Positions 44,517 to 52,131 of a stretch of 64,000 nt of DNA are shown here, one piece after another. This stretch comes from Dysgonomonas sp. 511 (GTDB lineage: Bacteria; Bacteroidota; Bacteroidia; Bacteroidales; Dysgonomonadaceae), in contig NZ_QVMQ01000001.1 of NCBI RefSeq assembly GCF_010501105.1, forward strand, positions 124,001 to 188,000. The letters are read 5' to 3'. Under the pieces are notes generated by a model. The model had not been told where the DNA came from. It ran no database searches and saw nothing but the letters and a program-made list of their open reading frames with translations. Each line of letters begins with the position of its first letter. Within the stretch, counting starts at the first letter, position 1. A program made the translations under genes and the position numbers.

Positions 44517-45149
44517 TTAAGTATCAAATTCATCTTTACTCTCTAAATAGTATAGATATTCCTCTCTGTATGCCTGGTAGTCTTGCTGATACAAAGCTTC
44601 CGAAGCAGAAAGGCTAAGTAATCCTATAACCAAAGGGTTTGCATAGTCAAAATACTCATTGAACATCTGGCAATCTTCGTAGTGTATTCGACTATTCCTT
44701 TGGGGCTTATTATACTTTATGTAATAGTGTAAGATAAATCCTCCAAGAACATCAGTTATTTTATAGGTTAGCAAGGATAAGCTCCTGTCTATTGGAGGCT
44801 CTTTTATATCTTTTCCATGCGAGGCAAAGCCACAATCATTTCTGATTTCGGTAATCGTTTGTGAAACAGCGGCAATTCGCCTTGATAGTTCACGAATCTT
44901 CTCATTATTATAACAAGAAGGGGTTATTGTATCAACAGTTTTGCGAACTAAACCCTGAAAAGACTCGCTCTGTTTGTATATGATATTCTTATTAGTTAGG
45001 ATGGTTTTACATATTCCTTCTATTAGACTTTTACAAGTTTCAATGCATAGCGATGCATTTGTTTCAATAGATTCTTCTATCATTAAAACATGTGCTTCAA
45101 AAGCGCCAAAACTCGGCATCTTAGTAATATGTTCTCTTGTCCAATCCAT
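44517..45149 (-). CDS. Abi_C-like (abortive infection family) protein inside the type I R-M operon
   Basis: 210 residues, mainly helical. The stretch SLCIETCKSLIEGICKTIL, a following basic segment, and IRNDCGFASHGKD recall the Abi_C (abortive infection C-terminal) domain, which often carries a conserved R-N-x-x-(G)-x-x-x-H-G. The ATG is one base after the N-terminal hsdS fragment's stop, and hsdR follows 11 bases later. I infer a defence accessory co-expressed with the R-M system. The biochemical activity is unknown; the family call is from memory. Confidence 0.6.
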   Translation of the reverse strand: MDWTREHITKMPSFGAFEAHVLMIEESIETNASLCIETCKSLIEGICKTILTNKNIIYKQSESFQGLVRKTVDTITPSCYNNEKIRELSRRIAAVSQTITEIRNDCGFASHGKDIKEPPIDRSLSLLTYKITDVLGGFILHYYIKYNKPQRNSRIHYEDCQMFNEYFDYANPLVIGLLSLSASEALYQQDYQAYREEYLYYLESKDEFDT

Positions 45150-45150
45150 A

Positions 45151-45711
45151 CTAATTTGATCTTAAATTATCATTTATCCGGCGATTGAGGGCGATTTTGG
45201 AGTCGAGGGAAGAGAGAACCCTTGCGATATTTTGTTGAATGTAAAACGGGGGTAAGGAAATAGAAATATTCAAGATATTCTTTATTGGTAGCTTTTCTTG
45301 AACGGCACCAACGGTACCCTTTGCGATTTCAGATTGTCCAATATTGGATTTTAAATAGTAATACAGAAAATCATCATCAATTCCATTCAAATCAATTAGT
45401 TTAACACAATTTTCTGTTAGATTAGAACCATTAAGGCTTTCTCCAACTTTGCCAATAATCCCAGTTGTACCAACTATTGATATTATAATATCATTTGTGT
45501 TTACTGTGTACCGTGATATTTGTTTTTGGGTGTCATTGTCCACATATTCATAAGAGGAATCTAATTCGAGATACTTAGTATTACCTAAATCTCGAACTCT
45601 AATATATGGATGCGTATTAGGCATGGTTATTAAATTTACACCTTTAGGAAGTCTTTTTCCTCCTTTTACAGATACCACATCACCTAATTTTACTTTTTTC
45701 CACTCTTCCAT
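45151..45711 (-). CDS. hsdS: HsdS N-terminal half (one target-recognition domain)
   Basis: 186 residues with one recognition domain, starting EEWKKVKLGDVVSV and ending at the central conserved helix IALNRRINDNLRSN. It equals the first half of the intact hsdS and stops at the 14-base core TAAATTATCATTTA (plus strand 45163-45176). It could act as a silent donor of a recognition domain, or as a half-subunit that dimerises. Same strand as the full gene; the stop is one base before the Abi-like ATG. Confidence 0.85.
   Translation of the reverse strand: MEEWKKVKLGDVVSVKGGKRLPKGVNLITMPNTHPYIRVRDLGNTKYLELDSSYEYVDNDTQKQISRYTVNTNDIIISIVGTTGIIGKVGESLNGSNLTENCVKLIDLNGIDDDFLYYYLKSNIGQSEIAKGTVGAVQEKLPIKNILNISISLPPFYIQQNIARVLSSLDSKIALNRRINDNLRSN
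45163..45176. repeat. recombination-core candidate, site 1
   Basis: TAAAT-TATC-ATTTA: 5-base inverted arms around a 4-base centre. Homology to the full hsdS continues on the higher-coordinate side only (to about 45215). Confidence 0.6.
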
Positions 45712-45774
45712 AAATGAGAATTTAGCTGTTTAAATCATTGATTTTTAACTCTCCGGACATCAATTTGGGGAGAA
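45701..45774. repeat. 74-base direct repeat at hsdS junction 1
   Basis: It covers the start of the N-terminal half gene, the spacer and the end of the full hsdS. It is nearly identical (about 2 mismatches) to 46980-47053. Confidence 0.85.
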
Positions 45775-46990
45775 TCATATCTCGCAAACTTGATAATCTT
45801 TCACTCTCAATGCATCGGCTAATGATACTTTTATTGTATTGATCTATGGATAAACTAAATTTTTCCACAACTCTTTGTGGTGGAATTAGTATTGTTTCTT
45901 TTTCAAGCAACCCACTTATATCTAAGTTTTTAATCCCTGTTGTTCCATTTTCATAAGAAAACATTACTCCATCTTCATATAGTTTTGACCAACAGTGATA
46001 AATATATTGAGAATACCCATTCTTGGGCTTCATTGCCCTGCAAAAATTAGTACAAATAAGTTTGTTTGCATATTTGTCCAGCAACTCTTTTGAAATATGA
46101 CAAGCTCTCCCTGTTGATTGTGTTGGACTTCCTCCTGATATCTCAATTACAATATCGTTATTGCTTAGAGATTTCGCTAAGAAATTCTTAGGCAAAATAA
46201 ATCTTTGTGGCATTTTTCCCGTGAGCCCTGATTGAACATCAGGAATATCTGCTCCTCTTATGCAAAAAACTTTTTGAGTGAAATTAGCAGTTTCTTCATC
46301 TTTTCCCCAATCTCCGCCAATAGTTGAGATAATTATATCAGAAAAAGAGCCTACTTCCCACCCCTCAGGTATCCGTCCCAACTCCGAATCAATAAATCTA
46401 CCGCCCTTAAACGGTTCAAAATCAACAAACCAAGACTTGTATAAAGCCTGTGCCTGCTGCTCTAAATTATCATTTATCCGGCGATTGAGGGCGATTTTAT
46501 CATCGAGGGAAGAGAGGATAGAGGCAATCTGTTTTTGTAATCCTAATGAAGGAAGATAACAATCTATATTATCAAATGTCTCTCTCGTTATCGTGTCGAA
46601 AACACTTCCGTGAGTTTTGGATTTTATATCCGCAATCTTTGATTTTATTAAATAGTATAGATAATGTTGGTTCACAATCTCTCTACCTCTTATTCCATAA
46701 CAAGACTGATTAAAGGTCATAGGGGAAAAGAGCATTGCTATTTCTCCGACAGTTCCACGAGCAGAGATTATAATATCGCCTTTATAAAGGAGTTTAGTGC
46801 TACTGTTTTCTAGCCCTTGCTGAGTAATTGTTTTCTCTGTTGAGTAAACGTATTTCTCACTATTGTTAAAATCTTTGACTGACAACCAGGGGATATTTCC
46901 TCCCCAAAACTCTTTTATAGTTGTTTTAGGGGTTCCTCCTCCAATTAATTTTATAATATCACCCAATCTATATTTTTTCCACTCTTCCAT
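45722..46990 (-). CDS. hsdS: type I restriction-modification specificity subunit (full length)
   Basis: 422 residues with two recognition domains. Domain 1 starts EEWKKYRLGDIIKLIGGGTPKTT; the conserved spacer is KIALNRRINDNLEQQAQ; domain 2 follows IPEGWEVGSFSDI; the C-terminal spacer is LPKLMSGELKINDLNS. It chooses the bipartite target for HsdM and HsdR. It is flanked on both sides by partial copies in the same orientation. Confidence 0.93.
   Translation of the reverse strand: MEEWKKYRLGDIIKLIGGGTPKTTIKEFWGGNIPWLSVKDFNNSEKYVYSTEKTITQQGLENSSTKLLYKGDIIISARGTVGEIAMLFSPMTFNQSCYGIRGREIVNQHYLYYLIKSKIADIKSKTHGSVFDTITRETFDNIDCYLPSLGLQKQIASILSSLDDKIALNRRINDNLEQQAQALYKSWFVDFEPFKGGRFIDSELGRIPEGWEVGSFSDIIISTIGGDWGKDEETANFTQKVFCIRGADIPDVQSGLTGKMPQRFILPKNFLAKSLSNNDIVIEISGGSPTQSTGRACHISKELLDKYANKLICTNFCRAMKPKNGYSQYIYHCWSKLYEDGVMFSYENGTTGIKNLDISGLLEKETILIPPQRVVEKFSLSIDQYNKSIISRCIESERLSSLRDMILPKLMSGELKINDLNS
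46463..46476. repeat. recombination-core candidate, site 2 (centre of full hsdS)
   Basis: An exact copy of TAAATTATCATTTA. Flanking homology is shared with site 1 on the high side and with site 3 on the low side, so this is the crossover point between halves. Confidence 0.6.
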
Positions 46991-47053
46991 AAATGAGAAT
47001 TTAGCTGTTTAAATCACTGATTTTTAACTCACCGGACATCAATTTGGGGAGAA
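46980..47053. repeat. 74-base direct repeat at hsdS junction 2
   Basis: It covers the start of full hsdS and the end of the C-terminal fragment, and matches 45701-45774 in the same orientation. Confidence 0.85.
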
Positions 47054-47693
47054 GAGAGTCGCGGAGCTGAGACAATTTTTCGTTTTCTATCATGTTTTTT
47101 TTCATCTCATCAAAAATAGGAGTTTGTAGAGTATTAAATTGAGCCATGATATTTAATGGTACTATTACACATTTTAAGCCATTAAGAATATCAACAGTCA
47201 TACTTGGTACTGCAGATCCTGCATTCATAGAACTCAAATTTTGAGTTAAGACAAAGAAATAAACAAATTTTGCAATGTTTTCTTGTCTCATCTGTGTATA
47301 AAACATTGTGTCAACACTCCAAAACTTGTCATTTATATAAAAAACATTGCTTAATGAACCTTTTCTAGGAATTAAAACAGATTCTCCAGAATACAGATAA
47401 TCATCAACATACCTCATAATACCTCCAGAACCATACACAGGTATATTCCCATCTCTTAATTTCTTATGATCTTTCCCATATTTTACGATAATTAAATCCT
47501 CCAAACTGCCTACTCTCCACCCCTCAGGTATCCTTCCCAACTCCGAATCAATAAATTCACCGCCCTTAAACAGCTCAAAATCAACAAACCAAGACTTGTA
47601 TAAAGCCTGTGCCTGCTGCTCTAAATTATCATTTCCCTTTCTCTTTTTGGAGAAACGAGTTCTGCAATTATATGTTGTACTATATGTCCACAT
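47001..47693 (-). CDS. hsdS: HsdS C-terminal half (one target-recognition domain)
   Basis: 230 residues. After a non-homologous lead of about 20 residues (MWTYSTTYNCRTRFSKKRKG) it joins NDNLEQQAQALYKSWFVDFE, the shared spacer, then a different second recognition domain and the usual ending LPKLMSGELKISDLNS. The first half is missing. The join lies at the core site 47622-47635. Its ATG is 2 bases after the recombinase stop, so it could be translated. It is either a silent cassette or a half-subunit. Confidence 0.82.
   Translation of the reverse strand: MWTYSTTYNCRTRFSKKRKGNDNLEQQAQALYKSWFVDFELFKGGEFIDSELGRIPEGWRVGSLEDLIIVKYGKDHKKLRDGNIPVYGSGGIMRYVDDYLYSGESVLIPRKGSLSNVFYINDKFWSVDTMFYTQMRQENIAKFVYFFVLTQNLSSMNAGSAVPSMTVDILNGLKCVIVPLNIMAQFNTLQTPIFDEMKKNMIENEKLSQLRDSLLPKLMSGELKISDLNS
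47622..47635. repeat. recombination-core candidate, site 3
   Basis: TAAATTATCATTTC, one mismatch from the other two at the last base. It is the exact point where homology to the full hsdS begins. Confidence 0.55.
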
Positions 47694-47695
47694 CT

Positions 47696-48688
47696 TTAAT
47701 TGATATATTTACGGTGAGAGAGTTTCACGTTTGTCTGATTGACCATTGCATAGTGCATAGTTGTGTCAATCTTAACATGACCTAATAATTGTTGCACTTG
47801 CTCGACAGGCATACCTTTGTCAATAGCCATAGTTGCCAGTGTTCGTCGGAACTTATGAGGATGCACCCTATTTATTTTTAATTTACGTCCAACCTTTCGG
47901 AGACGTATTTCTACACCAGATATCTCTAATCGCTTATGAGGTTTAGCCAATGAGACGAACAAGGCTGGATTTTTATCTTTACGAGATTTCAGGTATTGTT
48001 GTAAATGAATCTTTGTCCGTGCATTGAAATAAACCATGCGTTCTTTGTTCCCTTTTCCAAAAACTATACACTCTCGCTCCTGGAAATTAATATCGTTCCG
48101 ATTGAGTTTTACAAGTTCGCCCACACGAATACCGGTTGATGCAAGAAGGTCTATAATTGCCAAGTCTCGTATATTTTCACAATTATCTCGAAGCATCTCT
48201 AATGCCTCATCGCTTAATACCTCTTTTACTTGCGTTCCTGTTTTTACCTTATGAATCCGCCTTACCGGACTTTTTAGGATATAATCTTCTTCTTCCAACC
48301 AAGAAAAAAAGGAAGAAAATATCCGTCTGATATTATCTATTGTGACCTTACTTGATTTACGCTTACTCTGAAAAACAGCCAAGTATGCTCGAATATCCTC
48401 AGTAGTGTAATCCGCTACATTCTTAGGTAAACCTTTATACAAATGGTGAATCGTTGATTCATAATACTTGATTGTTTTAATTGAGCAACCTTCGACTTGT
48501 TTTGCTGATAAGAAGACTTCTAATAACCGGGTATTTGATGCAGAATCTTCATGCACACTTTCCTTATCCTCAACCACTTCATACTTACTAAGTATTTGAA
48601 GCAACGAAGTACTGAGTTGCGCTGTTTGTTCCAGTGTTAAAGCTCCCGACATAGAATTTTCAATCTCTTTAATTAATTTTTCTTTCAT
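47696..48688 (-). CDS. tyrosine site-specific recombinase
   Basis: 330 residues. The N-terminal SAM-like arm domain carries the segment SIKTIKYYESTIHHLY. The catalytic residues are Arg in STGIRVGELVKL, His-x-x-Arg in HPHKFRRTLA, His in QLLGHVKID and Tyr in TTMHYAMV. It is embedded between hsdM and the hsdS array. Such recombinases near hsdS commonly rearrange the recognition domains. The three 14-base cores at the hsdS breakpoints are its likely sites (inference). Confidence 0.92.
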   Translation of the reverse strand: MKEKLIKEIENSMSGALTLEQTAQLSTSLLQILSKYEVVEDKESVHEDSASNTRLLEVFLSAKQVEGCSIKTIKYYESTIHHLYKGLPKNVADYTTEDIRAYLAVFQSKRKSSKVTIDNIRRIFSSFFSWLEEEDYILKSPVRRIHKVKTGTQVKEVLSDEALEMLRDNCENIRDLAIIDLLASTGIRVGELVKLNRNDINFQERECIVFGKGNKERMVYFNARTKIHLQQYLKSRKDKNPALFVSLAKPHKRLEISGVEIRLRKVGRKLKINRVHPHKFRRTLATMAIDKGMPVEQVQQLLGHVKIDTTMHYAMVNQTNVKLSHRKYIN

Positions 48689-48734
48689 ATTTCTTCAATT
48701 ATAAGTGATTATTAAACTGAAGAGAACATGAATG

Positions 48735-50240
48735 CTATTTTATCGTAAATCCAATACTCTTCAGCTGTTTGCGAATTTCATCTTCTAATTCATGTGATTG
48801 TGCGAAGAGATCAGACAACTCGCCGGTAAGGCGTGTCATTTTTTCATCGAACGGTTCTCCGTCATCTTCAACTTCTGCTATTCCCACGTAACGACCGGGA
48901 GTCAGTATATAATCTTGCTTAGCTATATCTTCTATAGAAACTACAGCGCAATAACCTTTTTCGTTTTCTAATGTTCCACCTTCGAAAGCCTCAAATGTAT
49001 TAGCTATTTTTGAGATGTCGTCGTCTACAAGTTCTCGGAGTTTACGGGTAATCATTGTCCCCATATTGCGAGCATCAACAAATAAAACCTTGCCTTTCTG
49101 TTTCTTATTTCGATTTAAAAACCATAAAGAAACCGGAATCCCAGTTGTGTAAAACAGTTGAGCCGGAAGAGCTACTATTCCCTCAATCAGATCAGCTTTA
49201 ATGATATTCTCTCGAATAGAGCCTTCTCCTCCTGTTTGAGAGGACAAAGATCCATTTGCTAAAACCATCCCAATTTTCCCATTTGGGGACAGATGATGAA
49301 TCATATGCTGCAACCATGCAAAGTTGGCATTGCCGGCAGGAGGAGCCCCAAACTTCCAACGTACATCCTCTTGCAATTTGTCCGCTCCCCAATCACTGAG
49401 ATTGAAAGGAGGATTAGCCATAACAAAGTCAGCTTTTAATGTTGGATGTTGGTCATCGAAGAAAGTATCTGCATAGAATTTCCCTAAATCGGCCTCTATT
49501 CCATGAATAGCCAAATTCATGTGAGCCATTTTCCATGTAGTAGGGTTGCTATCTTGACCAAAGACTGAAATGTCATTAATATTCCGTTTATGCTTTTCAA
49601 TGAACTTGGCAGATTGAACAAACATTCCTCCAGAACCACAAGCAGGGTCATAAACTCGACCACTATAAGGTTTCAAAACTTCTACCAAAGTTTTAACGAT
49701 ACATGCCGGTGTGTAAAACTCTCCAGCTAATTTACCTTCTGCTTCTGCAAATCTGGAAAGACAGTATTCGTAAGTTCGTCCAAGAATATCTTTGTTATCG
49801 CCGTGTTCCTTCATATGGATGTTAGTAAACAGGTCAACAACATTACCAAGTCGTCTTTTATCTAATTCTGGACGTGCAAAGTTCTTGGGCAGAATCCCCT
49901 TCAATCGAAGATTCTCTTTCTCTATCATACGCATTGCATTGTCGATCGTTGTTCCAATCTCTGCGGTATGAGCAGCTTCTGCTATTATATTCCAACGAGC
50001 TTCTGTAGGAACAAAAAATATATTTTCTGAGGTGTATTCATCCTTGTCTTCTTCAAAACCATCTCCCTCCTCTATCAAAGTTTGGTATCTTGCTTCAAAA
50101 CAATCTGAGATGTACTTTAAGAATATTAATCCTAATACAACTGACTTGTATTCAGAAGCATCAAGATTACCTCTTAGTAAATCTGCTGCTTTCCAAATCT
50201 CTTTTTCAAAGCCTATCTCTGCCGTATTTTTCTTAGCCAT
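48735..50240 (-). CDS. hsdM: type I restriction-modification methyltransferase subunit
   Basis: 501 residues. The N-terminal HsdM domain starts AEIGFEKEIWKAADLLRGNL. The SAM motif I is YDPACGSGGMFVQS and the catalytic motif IV is MANPPFNLSDW, as in N6-adenine methyltransferases. It modifies adenines in the target set by HsdS. It lies 3 bases after a small XRE regulator and 46 bases before the recombinase. Confidence 0.96.
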   Translation of the reverse strand: MAKKNTAEIGFEKEIWKAADLLRGNLDASEYKSVVLGLIFLKYISDCFEARYQTLIEEGDGFEEDKDEYTSENIFFVPTEARWNIIAEAAHTAEIGTTIDNAMRMIEKENLRLKGILPKNFARPELDKRRLGNVVDLFTNIHMKEHGDNKDILGRTYEYCLSRFAEAEGKLAGEFYTPACIVKTLVEVLKPYSGRVYDPACGSGGMFVQSAKFIEKHKRNINDISVFGQDSNPTTWKMAHMNLAIHGIEADLGKFYADTFFDDQHPTLKADFVMANPPFNLSDWGADKLQEDVRWKFGAPPAGNANFAWLQHMIHHLSPNGKIGMVLANGSLSSQTGGEGSIRENIIKADLIEGIVALPAQLFYTTGIPVSLWFLNRNKKQKGKVLFVDARNMGTMITRKLRELVDDDISKIANTFEAFEGGTLENEKGYCAVVSIEDIAKQDYILTPGRYVGIAEVEDDGEPFDEKMTRLTGELSDLFAQSHELEDEIRKQLKSIGFTIK

Positions 50241-50243
50241 ATT

Positions 50244-50450
50244 TTACTTTTCCTTTTTATTATCTACAATTAAATCCTTCACACTCACCTGTAGTAATTC
50301 CGCAATCTGGTGCAACATTTCCAAACTCGGTTGCTGCCGATTACAAGCATAAGCATTTATAGAACTGAAACTTTTACCGAGTTTTTCAGCTAACCACGTC
50401 TGCTTAATTCCTTTTTCGTCAAGCACTTCTTTTATTCTGTTTAATTCCAT
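50244..50450 (-). CDS. XRE-family helix-turn-helix regulator
   Basis: 68 residues with an XRE HTH: IKQTWLAEKLGKSFSSINAY, then PSLEMLHQIAELLQV. It is first gene of the R-M operon, and its stop is 3 bases from hsdM's start. Small regulators in this place often delay restriction or set expression of the operon. A TATATTTG box lies 37 bases upstream. Confidence 0.88.
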   Translation of the reverse strand: MELNRIKEVLDEKGIKQTWLAEKLGKSFSSINAYACNRQQPSLEMLHQIAELLQVSVKDLIVDNKKEK

Positions 50451-50487
50451 CGGATTGTTTTTCGGTGAAACATATAAAATGTAGCCA

Positions 50488-50495
50488 CAAATATA
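50488..50495 (-). promoter_or_regulatory. -7 promoter element of the R-M operon
   Basis: TATATTTG on the minus strand, a perfect TAnnTTTG. The -33 region is only a T-rich match. Confidence 0.5.
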
Positions 50496-50514
50496 GTGTA
50501 AATTTTGCTATAAA

Positions 50515-50546
50515 AATAAAGCAAGGACAAATATCCTTGCTTTATT
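50515..50546 (-). terminator. strong terminator between the small coiled-coil ORF and the R-M operon
   Basis: AATAAAGCAAGGA (50515-50527) pairs perfectly with TCCTTGCTTTATT (50534-50546). On the minus strand the T-rich arm and following TTTTTATAG end transcripts coming from the 50.6 kb side. Confidence 0.75.
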
Positions 50547-50565
50547 GCTTCTCGTTTTCAGAATG

Positions 50566-50706
50566 TTACTTGTTTAGTTTCAATTTTTCGGCTTCGCGCC
50601 TTAGCCGTTCCGCCTCTTGCTCTTTCAACCTTGCTTGTTCCAATCGTTTGACCTCTTCTAATACTGCTTTCTCATACTGCTTTACTTGTTTTTGGATAAC
50701 CTTCAC
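50566..50706 (-). CDS. small charged coiled-coil ORF
   Basis: A 46-residue ORF starting GTG at 50706 (VKVIQKQVKQYEKAVLEEVK) and rich in Glu, Lys, Arg and Leu in heptad-like spacing, ending LKLNK. An in-frame stop lies directly before the GTG. It has its own -7 box 16 bases upstream and a strong terminator 20 bases downstream, so a short separate transcript is likely. The function is unknown; it could be a remnant of a longer protein. Confidence 0.45.
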   Translation of the reverse strand: MKVIQKQVKQYEKAVLEEVKRLEQARLKEQEAERLRREAEKLKLNK

Positions 50707-50722
50707 CTATCTCTCTTGTAAT

Positions 50723-50730
50723 CAAAGATA
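50723..50730 (-). promoter_or_regulatory. -7 promoter element of the small ORF
   Basis: TATCTTTG on the minus strand, perfect TAnnTTTG. TTTG lies 22 bases further upstream, within the mnmE 3' end (50753-50756). Confidence 0.5.
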
Positions 50731-50739
50731 AAACTCAAC

Positions 50740-52131
50740 CTACTTCCCAATACAAAACCTCCCAAATATATTCCCCAATATCTCATCGGTAGAAATTTGT
50801 CCGGTTATTTCTCCCAGGTAATGCATACATTCGCGAATATCCTGCGCAATGAAATCACCCGACAAGTTCAAATCCAGACCATCAGAAACACGCTTAATCG
50901 CCTCCAGCGCATTTTGCAACGCTTCATAATGACGCATATTAGTTACAATGACATCCTGGTCTCCGATATCGGGAATATTAGCAGCGTCTACCAGCATATC
51001 TTCGAGTGCATCTGTCCCCTTCTGATATTTAGCAGAAACAAAAAGGCGGTCGGGAATTTCATCCTCTAACAGCTTCTCCTTCTCCGTTTTCCTGTCTGAC
51101 GAAATTGCATCCACTTTGTTGAACACAAGGATTACCTTTTTGCCCTCCGTGAGAGGTAAAATCTTCCGCCCCAATTCTTCTATATGGCCGTTTGCCGTTT
51201 CAGCATCCACTATCCACAACACAATACTCGCCTGTTCTATCTTTTTGAAAGTCCTTTCTATTCCTATACTCTCTATTTCGTCGAGAGTGTCGCGTATGCC
51301 GGCAGTATCGATCAACCTGAAAGTCAAACCCTTTATATTGATCGTATCTTCTATCACATCTCTGGTAGTACCGTGAATATCAGACACGATAGCCTTTTCC
51401 TCATGCAAAAGCAAATTCAACAAAGTCGATTTCCCCGCATTGGTTTCGCCTATTATAGCAACAGGAATACCATTCTTAACCGCATTGCCTATACTAAACG
51501 ACTCGGCCAGCTTTGCTATATGCTTGCATAAATAGAAAGCTGTCTCTTTCAACTTCTCCCGGTTTGCAAATTCGACATCCTCTTCCGAAAAGTCTAATTC
51601 AAGCTCGATGAGAGACGTAAAATTCAACAATTCTGTCCGTATCTCTTTCAGCTTATCGCTAAACCCTCCCCGCATTTGGTTCATCGCCAGGCGGTGCGTG
51701 GCTGCCGACGACGATGCTATCAGGTCTGCTACCGACTCGGCTTGCGACAAGTCCATTTTGCCATTGAGAAAAGCCCGCTGGGTAAATTCTCCGGGCTTGG
51801 CCAAAACGGCTCCTTCCGAGATAAGCAATTGTAGAATGCTTTGCTGGATATAAATAGAACCATGACACGATATTTCTACCACATCCTCGCCCGTAAACGA
51901 ATGAGGGGCTTTAAAAACACTAACCAAAACTTCATCCAAAACCGAATCATTGCCTACAATAGAACCGAAATGGACTGTATAGCCCTTTTGTTCCGATAGC
52001 TTTTTTCCTTCCGGCGATCTAAATACGGAATCAACCTTTTCTATACATCCTTTACCCGATACACGGACAACTGCAATTCCTCCCATGCCTGCCGGAGTAG
52101 AGATCGCAACTATTATATTACTTTCTTGCAT
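50740..52131 (-). CDS. mnmE: tRNA modification GTPase MnmE
   Basis: 463 residues. It has the tetrahydrofolate-binding N-terminal domain (ATPAGMGGIAVVRVSG, GEFTQRAFLNGKMDLSQAE), a G domain with GETNAGKSTLLN, HGTTRDV, DTAGIRDT and NKVD, and the C-terminal catalytic FCIGK. With MnmG it modifies U34 in tRNA. It is on the far side of the R-M island from the sugar operon. An array of repeats lies upstream. Confidence 0.96.
   Translation of the reverse strand: MQESNIIVAISTPAGMGGIAVVRVSGKGCIEKVDSVFRSPEGKKLSEQKGYTVHFGSIVGNDSVLDEVLVSVFKAPHSFTGEDVVEISCHGSIYIQQSILQLLISEGAVLAKPGEFTQRAFLNGKMDLSQAESVADLIASSSAATHRLAMNQMRGGFSDKLKEIRTELLNFTSLIELELDFSEEDVEFANREKLKETAFYLCKHIAKLAESFSIGNAVKNGIPVAIIGETNAGKSTLLNLLLHEEKAIVSDIHGTTRDVIEDTINIKGLTFRLIDTAGIRDTLDEIESIGIERTFKKIEQASIVLWIVDAETANGHIEELGRKILPLTEGKKVILVFNKVDAISSDRKTEKEKLLEDEIPDRLFVSAKYQKGTDALEDMLVDAANIPDIGDQDVIVTNMRHYEALQNALEAIKRVSDGLDLNLSGDFIAQDIRECMHYLGEITGQISTDEILGNIFGRFCIGK

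Noticed and set aside
45151-47693. Classical hsdS inversion by inverted repeats
   Set aside because: All three hsdS pieces and all shared repeats are in the same orientation, so inversion between them would not exchange domains.
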